From the NCBI GenBank assembly GCA_903925275.1, contig CAIYES010000229.1, positions 1 to 39,076 on the forward strand: a DNA stretch of 39,076 bases. Reading direction: 5' to 3'. The DNA comes from an uncultured Bacteroidales bacterium. Its GTDB lineage: Bacteria > Bacteroidota > Bacteroidia > Bacteroidales > FEN-979. Every line of letters begins with the position of its first letter. Within the stretch, counting starts at the first letter, position 1. Positions 7,716 to 16,009 of this stretch are shown piece after piece. A model generated the notes under the pieces. It ran no database searches and was not told where the DNA came from. It was given only the letters and a program-made list of their open reading frames with translations. The position numbers and the translations under genes are program-made.

Positions 7716-8962
7716 TCGTTGAAATCATCAACATCGGGGATGAGCTGCTGATTGGCCAGGTCATCAATACAAATGCTGCCTGGATGGCTGAGCAACTGAA
7801 TCTGAACGGATTCCGGGTGCACCAGTTTACTGTTATCAGCGATTCACGGGTGCATATCCTGCAAGCCCTGGCAGAAGCTGAAGCCCGTGCAGAAATTGTA
7901 CTGATTTCAGGAGGCATCGGTCCCACCAAAGATGACATTACCAAACACACACTTTGTGAATTCTTCAATACCAGACTGGTATTCAACCAGGAGGCCTATT
8001 GCGATGTGGAAGCAATGTTTGCACGGCGCGGCTATGCAGTAACCGAACTCAACCGGCAGCAGGCCGAGCTTCCGGAAGGTTGTACCGGACTGCCCAATGC
8101 CTTAGGTACTGCGCGTGGAATGTGGTTTGAAAAGGATCGTCAGGCAGGTGGAAAGACCATTTTCGTCTCCATGCCGGGTGTCCCGTTCGAGATGAAGTCC
8201 ATGATGACCCAACAGGTAATTCCGCGGCTGAAACAACTTTATCATACGCCGTTCATCTATCACAAAACCATTCTGACACAGGGCATCGGAGAATCATTCC
8301 TTGCGGAACAGATCGCGGATTGGGAAAATAAACTTCCTGAAAACATCAAACTGGCCTATTTGCCGCAGCCGGGTATTGTACGTCTCAGATTGACCGGGAT
8401 GGGTAACGGGGAACAAATCCTGCATCAACAGGTTGATGCCGAAGTTATAAAACTGGAAAGCCTTATCGCAGAATACATTTTTGGTTATGATGATGAAACC
8501 CTCGAAGCAATTATCGGCAAAATTTTAAAAGAGAAAAATGCGATGCTTGCTACTGCCGAAAGTTGCACAGGAGGCTACCTTGCACACCTGATCACGGGCG
8601 TTCCTGGAAGTTCGGCCTGGTATAAAGGATCGGTTGTTGCTTATTCGAACGAAGTAAAGGAAAAAATTCTGGGTGTACAATCTGAAAGCATTCTTAAATT
8701 CGGAGCAGTAAGTAAACAGGTAGTAACCGAGATGGCTATTTCGCTGCAAAACCGGTTTAAAGCCGATTATGTGATTGCCACCTCAGGCATTGCCGGTCCC
8801 GATGGCGGAACCCCTGAAAAACCAGTCGGAACGACATGGATTGCCATTGCCTCCCCGGATGAAGTATTTGCCATGCATTACCTGTTTGGTGATAGCCGGG
8901 ATCGGAACATCCGCAGGACTGCCCTGCAGGCACTGAACTTGCTTAGGAAAAAATTAATGTAG
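7712..8962 (+). CDS. cinA: CinA family nicotinamide-nucleotide amidohydrolase / competence-damage protein
   Basis: This 416-residue two-domain protein has an N-terminal MoCF-like domain (about 1-170; NIGDELLIGQVINTNAAWMA, then LISGGIGPTKDD), which in CinA acts as an ADP-ribose pyrophosphatase. The C-terminal PncC domain (about 255-416) deamidates nicotinamide mononucleotide. The PncC motif ATAESCTGGYL includes the likely catalytic Ser284, followed by GSSAWYKGSVVAYSN and TSGIAGPDGGTPEKPVGTTW. Length and order are normal for the full-size form. The role is pyridine-nucleotide salvage in the cytoplasm. The start overlaps the upstream membrane gene by 4 bp. The TAG stop directly touches a 171-bp array of nonamers. 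Confidence 0.94.
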   Translation: MIVEIINIGDELLIGQVINTNAAWMAEQLNLNGFRVHQFTVISDSRVHILQALAEAEARAEIVLISGGIGPTKDDITKHTLCEFFNTRLVFNQEAYCDVEAMFARRGYAVTELNRQQAELPEGCTGLPNALGTARGMWFEKDRQAGGKTIFVSMPGVPFEMKSMMTQQVIPRLKQLYHTPFIYHKTILTQGIGESFLAEQIADWENKLPENIKLAYLPQPGIVRLRLTGMGNGEQILHQQVDAEVIKLESLIAEYIFGYDDETLEAIIGKILKEKNAMLATAESCTGGYLAHLITGVPGSSAWYKGSVVAYSNEVKEKILGVQSESILKFGAVSKQVVTEMAISLQNRFKADYVIATSGIAGPDGGTPEKPVGTTWIAIASPDEVFAMHYLFGDSRDRNIRRTALQALNLLRKKLM

Positions 8963-9133
8963 TAAATGCAGACAATGCAAGCAATGCAGATAATGCAAGC
9001 AATGCAGGAAATGCAGATAATGCAGACAATACATACAATGCAGACAATATAGATAATGTAGGCAATGCAGATAATGCAGACAATGCATTGATTGCATTGC
9101 TTGCATTGCTTTCATTGCTTTCATTGCTTGCAT
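8963..9133. repeat. Inverted nonamer arrays (14 units, then 5 reverse-complement units)
   Basis: From 8963 to 9088 there are 14 in-phase 9-bp units with consensus close to ACAATGCAG. From 9089 to 9133 there are five units of the reverse-complement type, such as TGCTTGCAT. The two arms can fold into a long imperfect hairpin right after the cinA stop. It may act as a transcript end or protect the 3' end; that is inference. Confidence 0.88.
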
Positions 9134-9160
9134 TCATTTTATTAAAGGTTTTTGTTTTTC

Positions 9161-9192
9161 TTTGGTAGATTAAAATAAATGGTCTATCTTTG
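9161..9192 (+). promoter_or_regulatory. rpmB promoter with -33 TTTG and -7 TATCTTTG
   Basis: TTTG at 9161-9164 and TATCTTTG at 9185-9192 are separated by 20 bp, which fits the Bacteroidota sigma consensus well. The predicted start of transcription lies about 30 bases before the rpmB ATG at 9230. Confidence 0.7.
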
Positions 9193-9229
9193 CACTCCAT
9201 TTTGAAATACCATTTTAATCGAAACGATC

Positions 9230-9469
9230 ATGGCAAGGATTTGTGAAATTACGGGAAAGGTTGCAATTAAGGGACATAAAGTCTCTCATTCCAATAAAAA
9301 ATCAAAACGCTGGTTCAGCCCCAACATTCAGACCAAGACCTTCTTTGTTGCAGAAGAAAACCGCGACATCAAGTTGAGAGTTTCTGCTGAAGGATTGCGC
9401 CACATGAACAAAAAAGGCGTTTATGAGTGTATCAGGGAAGCAAGAGAAAAGGGATATCTTACGAAATAA
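9230..9469 (+). CDS. rpmB: 50S ribosomal protein L28
   Basis: This 79-residue basic protein begins MARICEITGK and contains GHKVSHSNKKSKRWFSPN and LRVSAEGLRHMNKKG, which are diagnostic for bacterial L28. It is a large-subunit ribosomal protein. In many Bacteroidota rpmB is followed by rpmG (L33) and a tiny DUF4295 gene; neither is present here, and a strong terminator follows 14 bp after the stop. It has one of the best promoters in the window (9161-9192), as expected for a ribosomal gene. Length is normal. Confidence 0.97.
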   Translation: MARICEITGKVAIKGHKVSHSNKKSKRWFSPNIQTKTFFVAEENRDIKLRVSAEGLRHMNKKGVYECIREAREKGYLTK

Positions 9470-9483
9470 TTTTTTTTCGTGGG

Positions 9484-9519
9484 AAAAAAATGCTGTTACG
9501 CCGTAACAGCATTTTTTTT
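9484..9519 (+). terminator. Rho-independent terminator after rpmB
   Basis: An inverted repeat has arms AATGCTGTTACG and CGTAACAGCATT with almost no extra loop, preceded by seven A and followed by eight T. It closes rpmB as a single-gene transcript. Confidence 0.9.
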
Positions 9520-9587
9520 GCCCGTGCTAAAAAGAAATAAAATGCAGGATTTCACGTTTTGAAAAGTCTAAGAACTACATCCCCCGA

Positions 9588-10247
9588 ATGAAAAAAAGTC
9601 TGACCTTTTTATTTCTGCTGACTATTTTCCCATTTTTCACCTTTTCACAGCAGGTTCAGGAGGTTGACGATAACAGCACACTGGTTCAATTTTCGGGCAT
9701 GACGATCACCGCCGACAGCCTCAACCCGGTACCATATACAAAAATCATTGACATTTGCAGCCACCGCGGGACCACCAGCGATGTGAACGGTTATTTTTCT
9801 TTCGTGGCACATAAAAAAGATACCGTGGTTTTTACGGCACTTGGGTTCAAGCCGGCTTCGTTCATCATCCCTGATACCATCACAAAACAGCGATATTCAC
9901 TGATACAACTGATGACCGCAGATACACTTACCTTATCGGCAGCATTCATTTTCCCGTGGCCAACACTCGAAGATTTCAAGCGGGCCTTTGTAGAACTTAA
10001 AATTCCTGACGACGATCTTGAAATTGCCCGCAAGAATCTGTTGGCGGCAGATATCCGGATGATGGCAGAAAATTATCCCATGGATGCCAATATGAATTAC
10101 CGGAATTATATCGACAACCAAACCAGTAAGCTTTATTACGTTGGCCAACAGCAACCTTTCAGTATTTTTAATGTCTTTGCCTGGGCAAAGTTTATCAAAG
10201 CCTGGAAAGACGGAAAGTTCAAATCACAGCAGGAACGCTTAAAATAA
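9588..10247 (+). CDS. Exported protein with carboxypeptidase-like regulatory domain
   Basis: This is a 219-residue protein with a signal peptide (MKKSLTFLFLLTIFPFFTFSQ, about 1-21). Residues about 33-110 fit a CarboxypepD-regulatory-like beta-sandwich: FSGMTITADSLNPVPYTKI, then GTTSDVNGYFSFVAHKKDTVVFTALGFK, the same fold found at the N-terminus of TonB-dependent receptors. The remaining hundred residues are polar and helical, with no known motif. The TonB-dependent receptor starts 9 bp after its TAA stop, so they form an operon. It could be a periplasmic or surface partner of that receptor; the function is unknown. Confidence 0.75.
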   Translation: MKKSLTFLFLLTIFPFFTFSQQVQEVDDNSTLVQFSGMTITADSLNPVPYTKIIDICSHRGTTSDVNGYFSFVAHKKDTVVFTALGFKPASFIIPDTITKQRYSLIQLMTADTLTLSAAFIFPWPTLEDFKRAFVELKIPDDDLEIARKNLLAADIRMMAENYPMDANMNYRNYIDNQTSKLYYVGQQQPFSIFNVFAWAKFIKAWKDGKFKSQQERLK

Positions 10248-10256
10248 CATCTGGCT

Positions 10257-12689
10257 TTGAGAAAACTGCTACATATACCCATTTTACTGCTCAGTTTACT
10301 AAGTACTGCCATCTTTGCCCAACAGGAAACAGCCACCCTGACAGGGTTGGTGACCCTGTCAGGGTCAACGACCGGGCAACAATTTGTGAACCTCGCCGTA
10401 AAAGGATCAAGCACTGGTTCCACCACAGGAAAAGATGGCCGATTTGTCCTGGCTGTTCCGGCCAATAAAGCGTTGATAATTCTCTTTTCATTTGTTGGCT
10501 ATGAAACCGATTCGGTTTCAATCCGCCTGAAACCCGGTGAACACAAGGAACTGAACCGTACACTTCAGCCTGCATCAACCCAACTCGGGTCGATCGAGGT
10601 AAAAGATCAGCAATTGAGGACCAACACCTTCAGCCGCCTCGATCCAAGGGTACTCACCTTCATTCCCACCATCAATGCCAGTGTTGAAGATCTTATAAAG
10701 ACCATGCCCGGGGTTTCATCTCACAATGAGTTGAGTTCTCAATATTCGGTGCGTGGGGGTAACTACGACGAAAACCTGGTTTTTGTCAATGATATTGAAA
10801 TCTACCGGCCTTTCCTTGTTCGTTCAGGCCAGCAGGAAGGACAGAGTTTTCTTAATCCCGATCTTGTTTCAGGGATTTCCTTTTCTGCCGGAGGCTTCGA
10901 TGCGAAATTTGGCGATAAAATGTCGTCGGTTCTGGATATCAAATACAAAAAACCCACTGAATTTGCCGGATCGTTTGATGTAAGCCTGCTTGGGGCCTCA
11001 GCCCATGTTGAAGGTACCTTTGCAAAAAGATTCTCCTACCTTATAGGTTTGCGTTACAAGACCAACTCCTATCTTCTGAAAGGTCTTGACACCAAAGGAA
11101 ACTACAAACCACGTTTCTTCGATGTCCAGGGAATGCTCAACTACGAGATCAATAAAAAATGGGAGATTTCATTCCTGGGAACCTACACCGACAACGCCTA
11201 TAAACTCACCCCTGAAACCCGTGAAACGAATTTTGGGGGTTCTGTGTCCGAAGTCTTCAAACTGAAAGTTTACTTCGATGGAAAAGAAGCAGACAATTAC
11301 GAGAACTGGCTAACGGCGCTTACCATCACCTTCAGACCCGCACAAAACATCCGGTTAAAGCTGATCTCTTCGATTTTCCAGACATATGAGGCTGAAACCT
11401 ATGATATTTCCGGCGAATATTGGCTGGGTAAACTCCAGGTTTACGAGGGCACCATTCAGGGTCCTCCTGAGATCATGGGTGTCGGAGCCTATCTTCAGCA
11501 TGCCCGGAATTACCTGGATGGCACCGTTTTCAACATTGAACATCGGGGTTCCTGGGATAAAGGCAGGAGCAACATCATCTGGGGATTGAAATACCAGCAT
11601 GAATTCTTTAATTATAAAATAAACGAGTGGGAATTGCAGGATTCGGCCGGGTACTCCCTCCCCCACCCACTGGATTCAATTGGTTCACAGCATCCGCCGA
11701 ATGGAGATCTGGTCCTCTACAATGTTATCAATAACAACAACACGGTCAACACTGACCGCTTTTCCGGATTCATTCAGGATACCTGGACATTTAAAAACGA
11801 AACGAATGATATTTCGCTTACAGCCGGACTCCGTGGAATCTATTACACTTTTAACCAGCAGCTGTCGTTGAATCCACGCATGAATGTTTCCTTCAAACCC
11901 CATTGGAAACATGAAACGGTATTCCGTATCTCTGCCGGATTATATTCCCAGCCACCTACTTTCCGTGAAATGACCGATTTACAGGGCAATATTGTTCCCG
12001 GACTCAAGGCACAAACTTCCATTCAACTGGTAGCTGCTGGTGATTATTATTTCAAGGCATGGAAACGTCCCTTTAAATTCGTGACGGAGGTTTATTATAA
12101 AAATATTCAGCACCTCATCCCATATGAGATCGACAACATCAAAATCAGGTATTACGGAACAAACGACGCCCATGGGTACGCCGCCGGGATCGATTTTCGC
12201 GTGAATGGCGAATTTGTGAAAGGGGCTGAGTCCTGGGCCAGTTTATCCATCATGAAAACAGAAGAATACTTCGAAGGATCATGGATTCCGCGTCCTACCG
12301 ATCAGCGCATTAATCTCTCAATCTTTTTCCAGGATTACATCCCCGGCTTCCCCACATGGAAGATGAACCTGACTATGGTTTATGGAACCGGACTGCCTTA
12401 CGGTCCTCCAAATTCGCCCCGGAAAGACCAGACCCTTCGGATTCCGGCTTATCGCCGGGTGGATATCGGGTTGTCGAAACAAATCATCGGGCCTGAAACT
12501 AAATTTTCTAAGAAAAATCCATTCCGCGCATTTAACTCCATGTGGATCTCACTTGAAATCTTCAACCTGCTGCAGATCAGCAATACAGTGTCTTATCAAT
12601 GGATTACGGATATCAACGACAAACAGTGGCCTGTCCCGAATTACCTCACGCCAAGAATGTTCAATCTTAAACTCCTTGCCAGTTTTTAA
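10257..12689 (+). CDS. TonB-dependent outer-membrane receptor with N-terminal carboxypeptidase-like domain
   Basis: This 810-residue protein starts at TTG (10257). That start is preferred because it gives a clean signal peptide (RKLLHIPILLLSLLSTAIFAQ) 9 bp after the previous stop. Residues about 25-105 form a CarboxypepD-regulatory-like domain (NLAVKGSSTGSTTGKDGRFVL). A plug domain follows (about 115-225; TMPGVSSHNELSSQYSVRGG, then NDIEIY), then a 22-strand-type barrel to the C-terminus (FNLKLLASF, ending in Phe). It imports a ligand using TonB-ExbB-ExbD energy. There is no SusD partner beside it, so a glycan system is not indicated and the ligand is unknown. A perfect 13-bp inverted repeat lies inside the N-terminal coding region (10335-10365). 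Confidence 0.9.
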   Translation: MRKLLHIPILLLSLLSTAIFAQQETATLTGLVTLSGSTTGQQFVNLAVKGSSTGSTTGKDGRFVLAVPANKALIILFSFVGYETDSVSIRLKPGEHKELNRTLQPASTQLGSIEVKDQQLRTNTFSRLDPRVLTFIPTINASVEDLIKTMPGVSSHNELSSQYSVRGGNYDENLVFVNDIEIYRPFLVRSGQQEGQSFLNPDLVSGISFSAGGFDAKFGDKMSSVLDIKYKKPTEFAGSFDVSLLGASAHVEGTFAKRFSYLIGLRYKTNSYLLKGLDTKGNYKPRFFDVQGMLNYEINKKWEISFLGTYTDNAYKLTPETRETNFGGSVSEVFKLKVYFDGKEADNYENWLTALTITFRPAQNIRLKLISSIFQTYEAETYDISGEYWLGKLQVYEGTIQGPPEIMGVGAYLQHARNYLDGTVFNIEHRGSWDKGRSNIIWGLKYQHEFFNYKINEWELQDSAGYSLPHPLDSIGSQHPPNGDLVLYNVINNNNTVNTDRFSGFIQDTWTFKNETNDISLTAGLRGIYYTFNQQLSLNPRMNVSFKPHWKHETVFRISAGLYSQPPTFREMTDLQGNIVPGLKAQTSIQLVAAGDYYFKAWKRPFKFVTEVYYKNIQHLIPYEIDNIKIRYYGTNDAHGYAAGIDFRVNGEFVKGAESWASLSIMKTEEYFEGSWIPRPTDQRINLSIFFQDYIPGFPTWKMNLTMVYGTGLPYGPPNSPRKDQTLRIPAYRRVDIGLSKQIIGPETKFSKKNPFRAFNSMWISLEIFNLLQISNTVSYQWITDINDKQWPVPNYLTPRMFNLKLLASF
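10335..10365. repeat. 13-bp inverted repeat inside the receptor coding sequence
   Basis: ACCCTGACAGGGT (10335-10347) and ACCCTGTCAGGGT (10353-10365) are exact reverse complements with a 5-base spacer. Each arm is itself nearly palindromic, as in REP-like elements. It encodes residues near TLTGLVTLSGS. Confidence 0.85.
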
Positions 12690-12746
12690 GTAGCAGAATA
12701 GTCAATCTGAGTTTGTTAAATTTCTTATTTTGATATATCTCTGTTT

Positions 12747-12866
12747 GTAAGACTGTGCCGTAGGCACAAAATTTGGGTAGAAATCGAATGTTATGAGAAC
12801 CATTTCGTCCCGTACGGGACGAAATAATACATCTATCTCTGTTTTTCTACCCACATAAAGGGATTT
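12747..12866. repeat. Structured intergenic element, copy 1
   Basis: This stretch of about 120 bp is closely similar to 21613-21741. It holds the hairpin TGTGCCGTAGGCACA, an outer stem TGGGTAGAAA...TTTCTACCCA, and within it the 18-bp palindrome TCGTCCCGTACGGGACGA. Compared with copy 2 it lacks 9 bp near its right end, which removes one arm of a small hairpin. It lies just downstream of the TonB receptor gene. Confidence 0.9.
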
Positions 12867-12892
12867 AAAATAAATTCAAACAGTCTCTTAGC

Positions 12893-12925
12893 AAAAAAAG
12901 TAAAAGGGCACAATTTTGTGCCCTT
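12893..12925 (-). terminator. Terminator after the ammonium transporter gene
   Basis: On the minus strand a hairpin with arms AAGGGCACAA and TTGTGCCCTT is followed by a T-rich tract with seven T in a row. It ends the porin-amt transcript. Confidence 0.8.
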
Positions 12926-12963
12926 ACTGTTGAATTGGTGAAAATCTTTTTGATATGTAGCGA

Positions 12964-14193
12964 TCAGAGTGATCCTTCGTCGTAGGCTTTTTCACCATGC
13001 AGGGCCACATCGAGTCCGGCTTTTTCTTCATTCTCCGAAACCCGTACCCTGGTAACAAGGTTAATCAGTGCAAGCATGATATAGGTAAAAATGAAGGCAT
13101 AGGCCGAAGCCGCAACCACGGTGATGAGTTGTTTAAAGAAAAAAGAAGTGTTGCCAAACCACAATCCCTCTGATAATACCGCAGGATTGATCATTTTAGT
13201 AGCAAAAACACCCAGCAGGATGGTTCCAAGCACTCCGCCAACACCATGCACCCCCCATACATCGAGTGCGTCGTCCCATTTCATTTTGTTCTTCAACTGG
13301 ACTGCCAGGTAACAAGTTGCTCCTGCAGCGATTCCGATCAGCGGTGCCGACCACATCGGGACAAATCCGGCGCAAGGGGTAATGGTAGCCAAACCGGCGA
13401 TAGAACCTGTTAACAATCCCAGCAGTTTAGGCCTTCCTTCCCGGATCCATTCAATGGCAACCCAGGCAGCCGTAGCAAAAGATGCTGCAACATCGGTATT
13501 GATAAAGGCCAGTGCCGTGATTTTATCTACCTGCAGTTCGCTGCCGGCATTGAAACCGTACCATCCAAACCAAAGAAGACCACTTCCGATGGCCACCAGC
13601 GGGATACTGTTCGGCGTTGAATTTTTATCGCTCCGGGCACCAACATAAAATACCGAAGCCAATGCTGCAAAACCAGCCGTGGCATGAACCACGATGCCAC
13701 CGGCAAAGTCGAGTACACCCCACTGTGCAAGCAACCCGTTTCCCCAAATCATGTGTACAAACGGATAGTAAACCATGATCTGCCAAACAGTCAGGAAGAT
13801 CATATACGAACGGAAGGTAACCCGGTTAACAAATGCGCCGGTGATGAGGGCAGGTGTGATGATGGCAAACATCATCTGATAAACAAAGAATACGATCTCC
13901 GGTATCTTCCCGTTGCCCGAATACATCGAATCAATGGTGACACCATTCAGAAAAGCCTTGTCGAAGTTGCCGAAAATGCCGCCGGCACCCCCGCTGAAAC
14001 AGAGCGAATATCCGAAAATAAACCATAACACGGTTGTCCACCCCAAAGAGGCAAAACTCTGGATCATGATCCCGAGAATATTCCGCTTTGTAGCCAACCC
14101 GCCATAGAAAAACGCCAGCGCCGGCGTCATTAACATTACCAGGCTTGCCGATAACAGCATAAACCCAGTTGAACCTACATCAATTGTTCCCAT
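12964..14193 (-). CDS. amt: Ammonium transporter
   Basis: This is a 409-residue Amt/MEP/Rh channel protein with eleven predicted membrane helices. The twin pore histidines are visible as H170 (FAGGIVVHATAGF) and H316 (VWGVHGVGG), with the conserved Asp162 just before the first. It conducts ammonium or ammonia across the inner membrane. The N-terminus starts directly with the first helix, as in forms that lack a cleaved signal. The gene follows the TorF-like porin after 116 bp on the same strand, so they are probably one nitrogen-uptake transcript. No PII (glnK) gene is next to it, which is unusual for amt, and a terminator follows. Confidence 0.95.
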   Translation of the reverse strand: MGTIDVGSTGFMLLSASLVMLMTPALAFFYGGLATKRNILGIMIQSFASLGWTTVLWFIFGYSLCFSGGAGGIFGNFDKAFLNGVTIDSMYSGNGKIPEIVFFVYQMMFAIITPALITGAFVNRVTFRSYMIFLTVWQIMVYYPFVHMIWGNGLLAQWGVLDFAGGIVVHATAGFAALASVFYVGARSDKNSTPNSIPLVAIGSGLLWFGWYGFNAGSELQVDKITALAFINTDVAASFATAAWVAIEWIREGRPKLLGLLTGSIAGLATITPCAGFVPMWSAPLIGIAAGATCYLAVQLKNKMKWDDALDVWGVHGVGGVLGTILLGVFATKMINPAVLSEGLWFGNTSFFFKQLITVVAASAYAFIFTYIMLALINLVTRVRVSENEEKAGLDVALHGEKAYDEGSL

Positions 14194-14258
14194 AAAAAAG
14201 ATTTAATTAACGATTTACAATTTGCTATTGAAACTTATTTTTTGTCATAACGTTTTTT

Positions 14259-14298
14259 AATTTCACCATCTCACCATCTCACCATTTCACCATTTCAC
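14259..14298 (-). repeat. Tandem 8-bp array, 5 units of GTGAAATG on the minus strand
   Basis: On the minus strand this reads GTGAAATG twice, GTGAGATG twice, then GTGAAATT. It starts 11 bp after the TAG stop of the porin gene and has the same unit, copy number and direction relative to its gene as the array after phoH. Confidence 0.9.
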
Positions 14299-14309
14299 TA
14301 CCCCTCTAC

Positions 14310-15137
14310 CTATAATGAGATTCCAAACACCAGAAAAATACTCTGTGCCTGTGGATTGGTGATAACCGAACCAAAAACAGGCAGCGAATAATCCTTGGAA
14401 ATGACGATCGATTTCGAAACCGTCAAGCCGGCATTGACAACCCCGCCGCAGGGGCCATACCATCCCGAGCCGAATGGGATACCGCCAACAAATGGTTTGA
14501 CGCCAAATCCCTTGATGCTAAAAGGGTAAGCTGCTTCAAGATATGTGGAATAGTTATTTTTGCTACCTGTTCCGTAAACCCCGGTTGCATCTTTTCCCTT
14601 ATCGGCGCCATATACAAGGGTTCCGGCATAGAGTTGCAATGGAAATTTTTCAGGTCCTGCCCAGGAGAGGCATATTTCTAAGGTATGTCCGGTATTACTG
14701 TTCCTGAAATTAAAATACCTGTTCCCGTTGTTTGGGTCAAGAGAATTAGGAAAAAAATAGTCGTATGCCATGAGGGTAAATCCTTTCAATGTGTAAGAAA
14801 GGTAAAAATCAAACTCGGCATAATGTCCCTTGTCCAGAACAGTGGTATCATTGATTTGTTTCGAGTATTGGCTCAGTCCGTATGAGCCCCAGAAACCCGC
14901 CTTGAAGCCGGCAACAGAGAATGCCACAGATGGCTGGATGGCGGGGGAGTTGCCGTAATCGGCTCCACGCCAGATATAACGGCTCGTCAGGTCGGCTCCG
15001 GCACTGAAGGTGGCTGCGTTGCCGGTTTTTTCTTCCATCTTGTTTTCATCCTGCAATTGGGCAAACAGGCCGGTAACCTGTATAACTAGCAGCCCAGCCA
15101 GGAGAATCGGTTTAAGCGTAGCAACAAATCTTTTCAT
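14310..15137 (-). CDS. TorF family putative porin
   Basis: This 275-residue outer-membrane beta-barrel protein has a signal peptide (MKRFVATLKPILLAGLLVI..., ending at LFAQ). The mature N-terminus has SAGADLTSRYIWRGADYG and SPAIQPSVAFSVAGFKAGFWGSYGLS, typical of TorF/Gcw_chp-type putative porins. The protein ends in alternating hydrophobic residues with a final aromatic-rich strand (QSIFLVFGISL). The start at 15137 is chosen because a longer reading to 15296 puts 53 charged residues before the signal peptide. Its position just upstream of amt suggests it lets nitrogen compounds or other small solutes across the outer membrane; that is inference from context. Confidence 0.78.
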   Translation of the reverse strand: MKRFVATLKPILLAGLLVIQVTGLFAQLQDENKMEEKTGNAATFSAGADLTSRYIWRGADYGNSPAIQPSVAFSVAGFKAGFWGSYGLSQYSKQINDTTVLDKGHYAEFDFYLSYTLKGFTLMAYDYFFPNSLDPNNGNRYFNFRNSNTGHTLEICLSWAGPEKFPLQLYAGTLVYGADKGKDATGVYGTGSKNNYSTYLEAAYPFSIKGFGVKPFVGGIPFGSGWYGPCGGVVNAGLTVSKSIVISKDYSLPVFGSVITNPQAQSIFLVFGISL

Positions 15138-15276
15138 TGCGGTGTGTTTTGTTAATGTTTTCACATGCAATGTTAGGGTAGTTGCATCTTCCCTGCAATC
15201 CTGTAAACTACTGAAATTTAATAGGGTAAAGACCGATGAGGGAATACGTAATTTACGTAGAAAAAGGGTTTTTAAG

Positions 15277-15353
15277 TGACGAATGACAAGTGACAAATGA
15301 CAAATGCCTACTGCCTATTGCCTATTGCCTATTGCCTATTGCCTATTGCCTAT
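15277..15353. repeat. Compound 7-bp tandem array, 11 units in one phase
   Basis: Four units of the TGACAAA type (15277-15304) are followed without phase change by seven TGCCTAT-type units (15305-15353). The stop codon of the response regulator (15350-15352, TAG on the minus strand) lies inside the last unit. Confidence 0.9.
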
Positions 15354-16009
15354 ACCTCCACAATCTTATTCCTGATGGCATACTTGATCAGCTCAACGGT
15401 TGATTTGAGTTCGAGCTTTTTCATAATGTGGTTTTTATGGGTCTCAACGGTCCGGATGCTTATATCGAGTTTGTCGCTCATCTCTTTGTTGATGAATCCT
15501 TCAGCGAAAAGTTTCAGGATCTCAATTTCGCGTGTGGTGAGCGGTATTGTACCTCGTTGCGGAATGGTATCGTCCTCCTTGGCTTTGCGGACATAACCTT
15601 TAAGCATGATCCGTGAAATGGAATCGGCGAAGAACTCTTCGCCATCATGGATGGCATGGATAGCGCTGAGGAGCTCTTCCCGTGAAGTGTTCTTGGGCAA
15701 GTACCCGCGTGCCCCGGCCTTCACCGAATTAAAAATAAAATCCTCACTGGTGTACATCGACAGGATAAGCACCCTGGTGTCGGGATATTCAGCACTGATC
15801 CTCTTTGTGACCTCAATGCCATTGGTGTCGGGCAAGGAGATATCGAGTATCAGTATGTCGGGTGGCTCAAGGGCGATCTTTTCAAAACACTCCTTGCCTG
15901 AAGATGCCTCTCCCAGAATAGTCAGATCTTCGGCACTCATCAGCAAAGCTTTGATCCCGTCTCTTACAAGCTGGTGATCATCCACTAGGAAAATCCTGAT
16001 TTTTGACAT
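15350..16009 (-). CDS. NarL/LuxR-type response regulator
   Basis: This is a 219-residue two-domain regulator. The receiver domain (1-120) has acidic D10/D11, phospho-acceptor D56 (ILILDISLPD), S84 and K106. The DNA-binding LuxR-type HTH domain is at about 152-215 (LTTREIEILKLFAEGFINKEMSDKLDIS, then RTVETHKNHIMKKL). The ATG at 16009 overlaps the end of the sensor kinase gene by 32 bp, so the pair is co-transcribed and is a cognate two-component system. The final codons and TAG stop come from the heptamer array. Target genes cannot be read from the sequence; the divergent M1 peptidase and adjacent porin-amt genes are candidates by proximity only. Confidence 0.93.
   Translation of the reverse strand: MSKIRIFLVDDHQLVRDGIKALLMSAEDLTILGEASSGKECFEKIALEPPDILILDISLPDTNGIEVTKRISAEYPDTRVLILSMYTSEDFIFNSVKAGARGYLPKNTSREELLSAIHAIHDGEEFFADSISRIMLKGYVRKAKEDDTIPQRGTIPLTTREIEILKLFAEGFINKEMSDKLDISIRTVETHKNHIMKKLELKSTVELIKYAIRNKIVEV

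Noticed and set aside
8943-9200. Minus-strand 85-residue frame with repeated SAL/NES tripeptides
   Set aside because: It is produced by the nonamer array, has low complexity and covers the rpmB promoter region.
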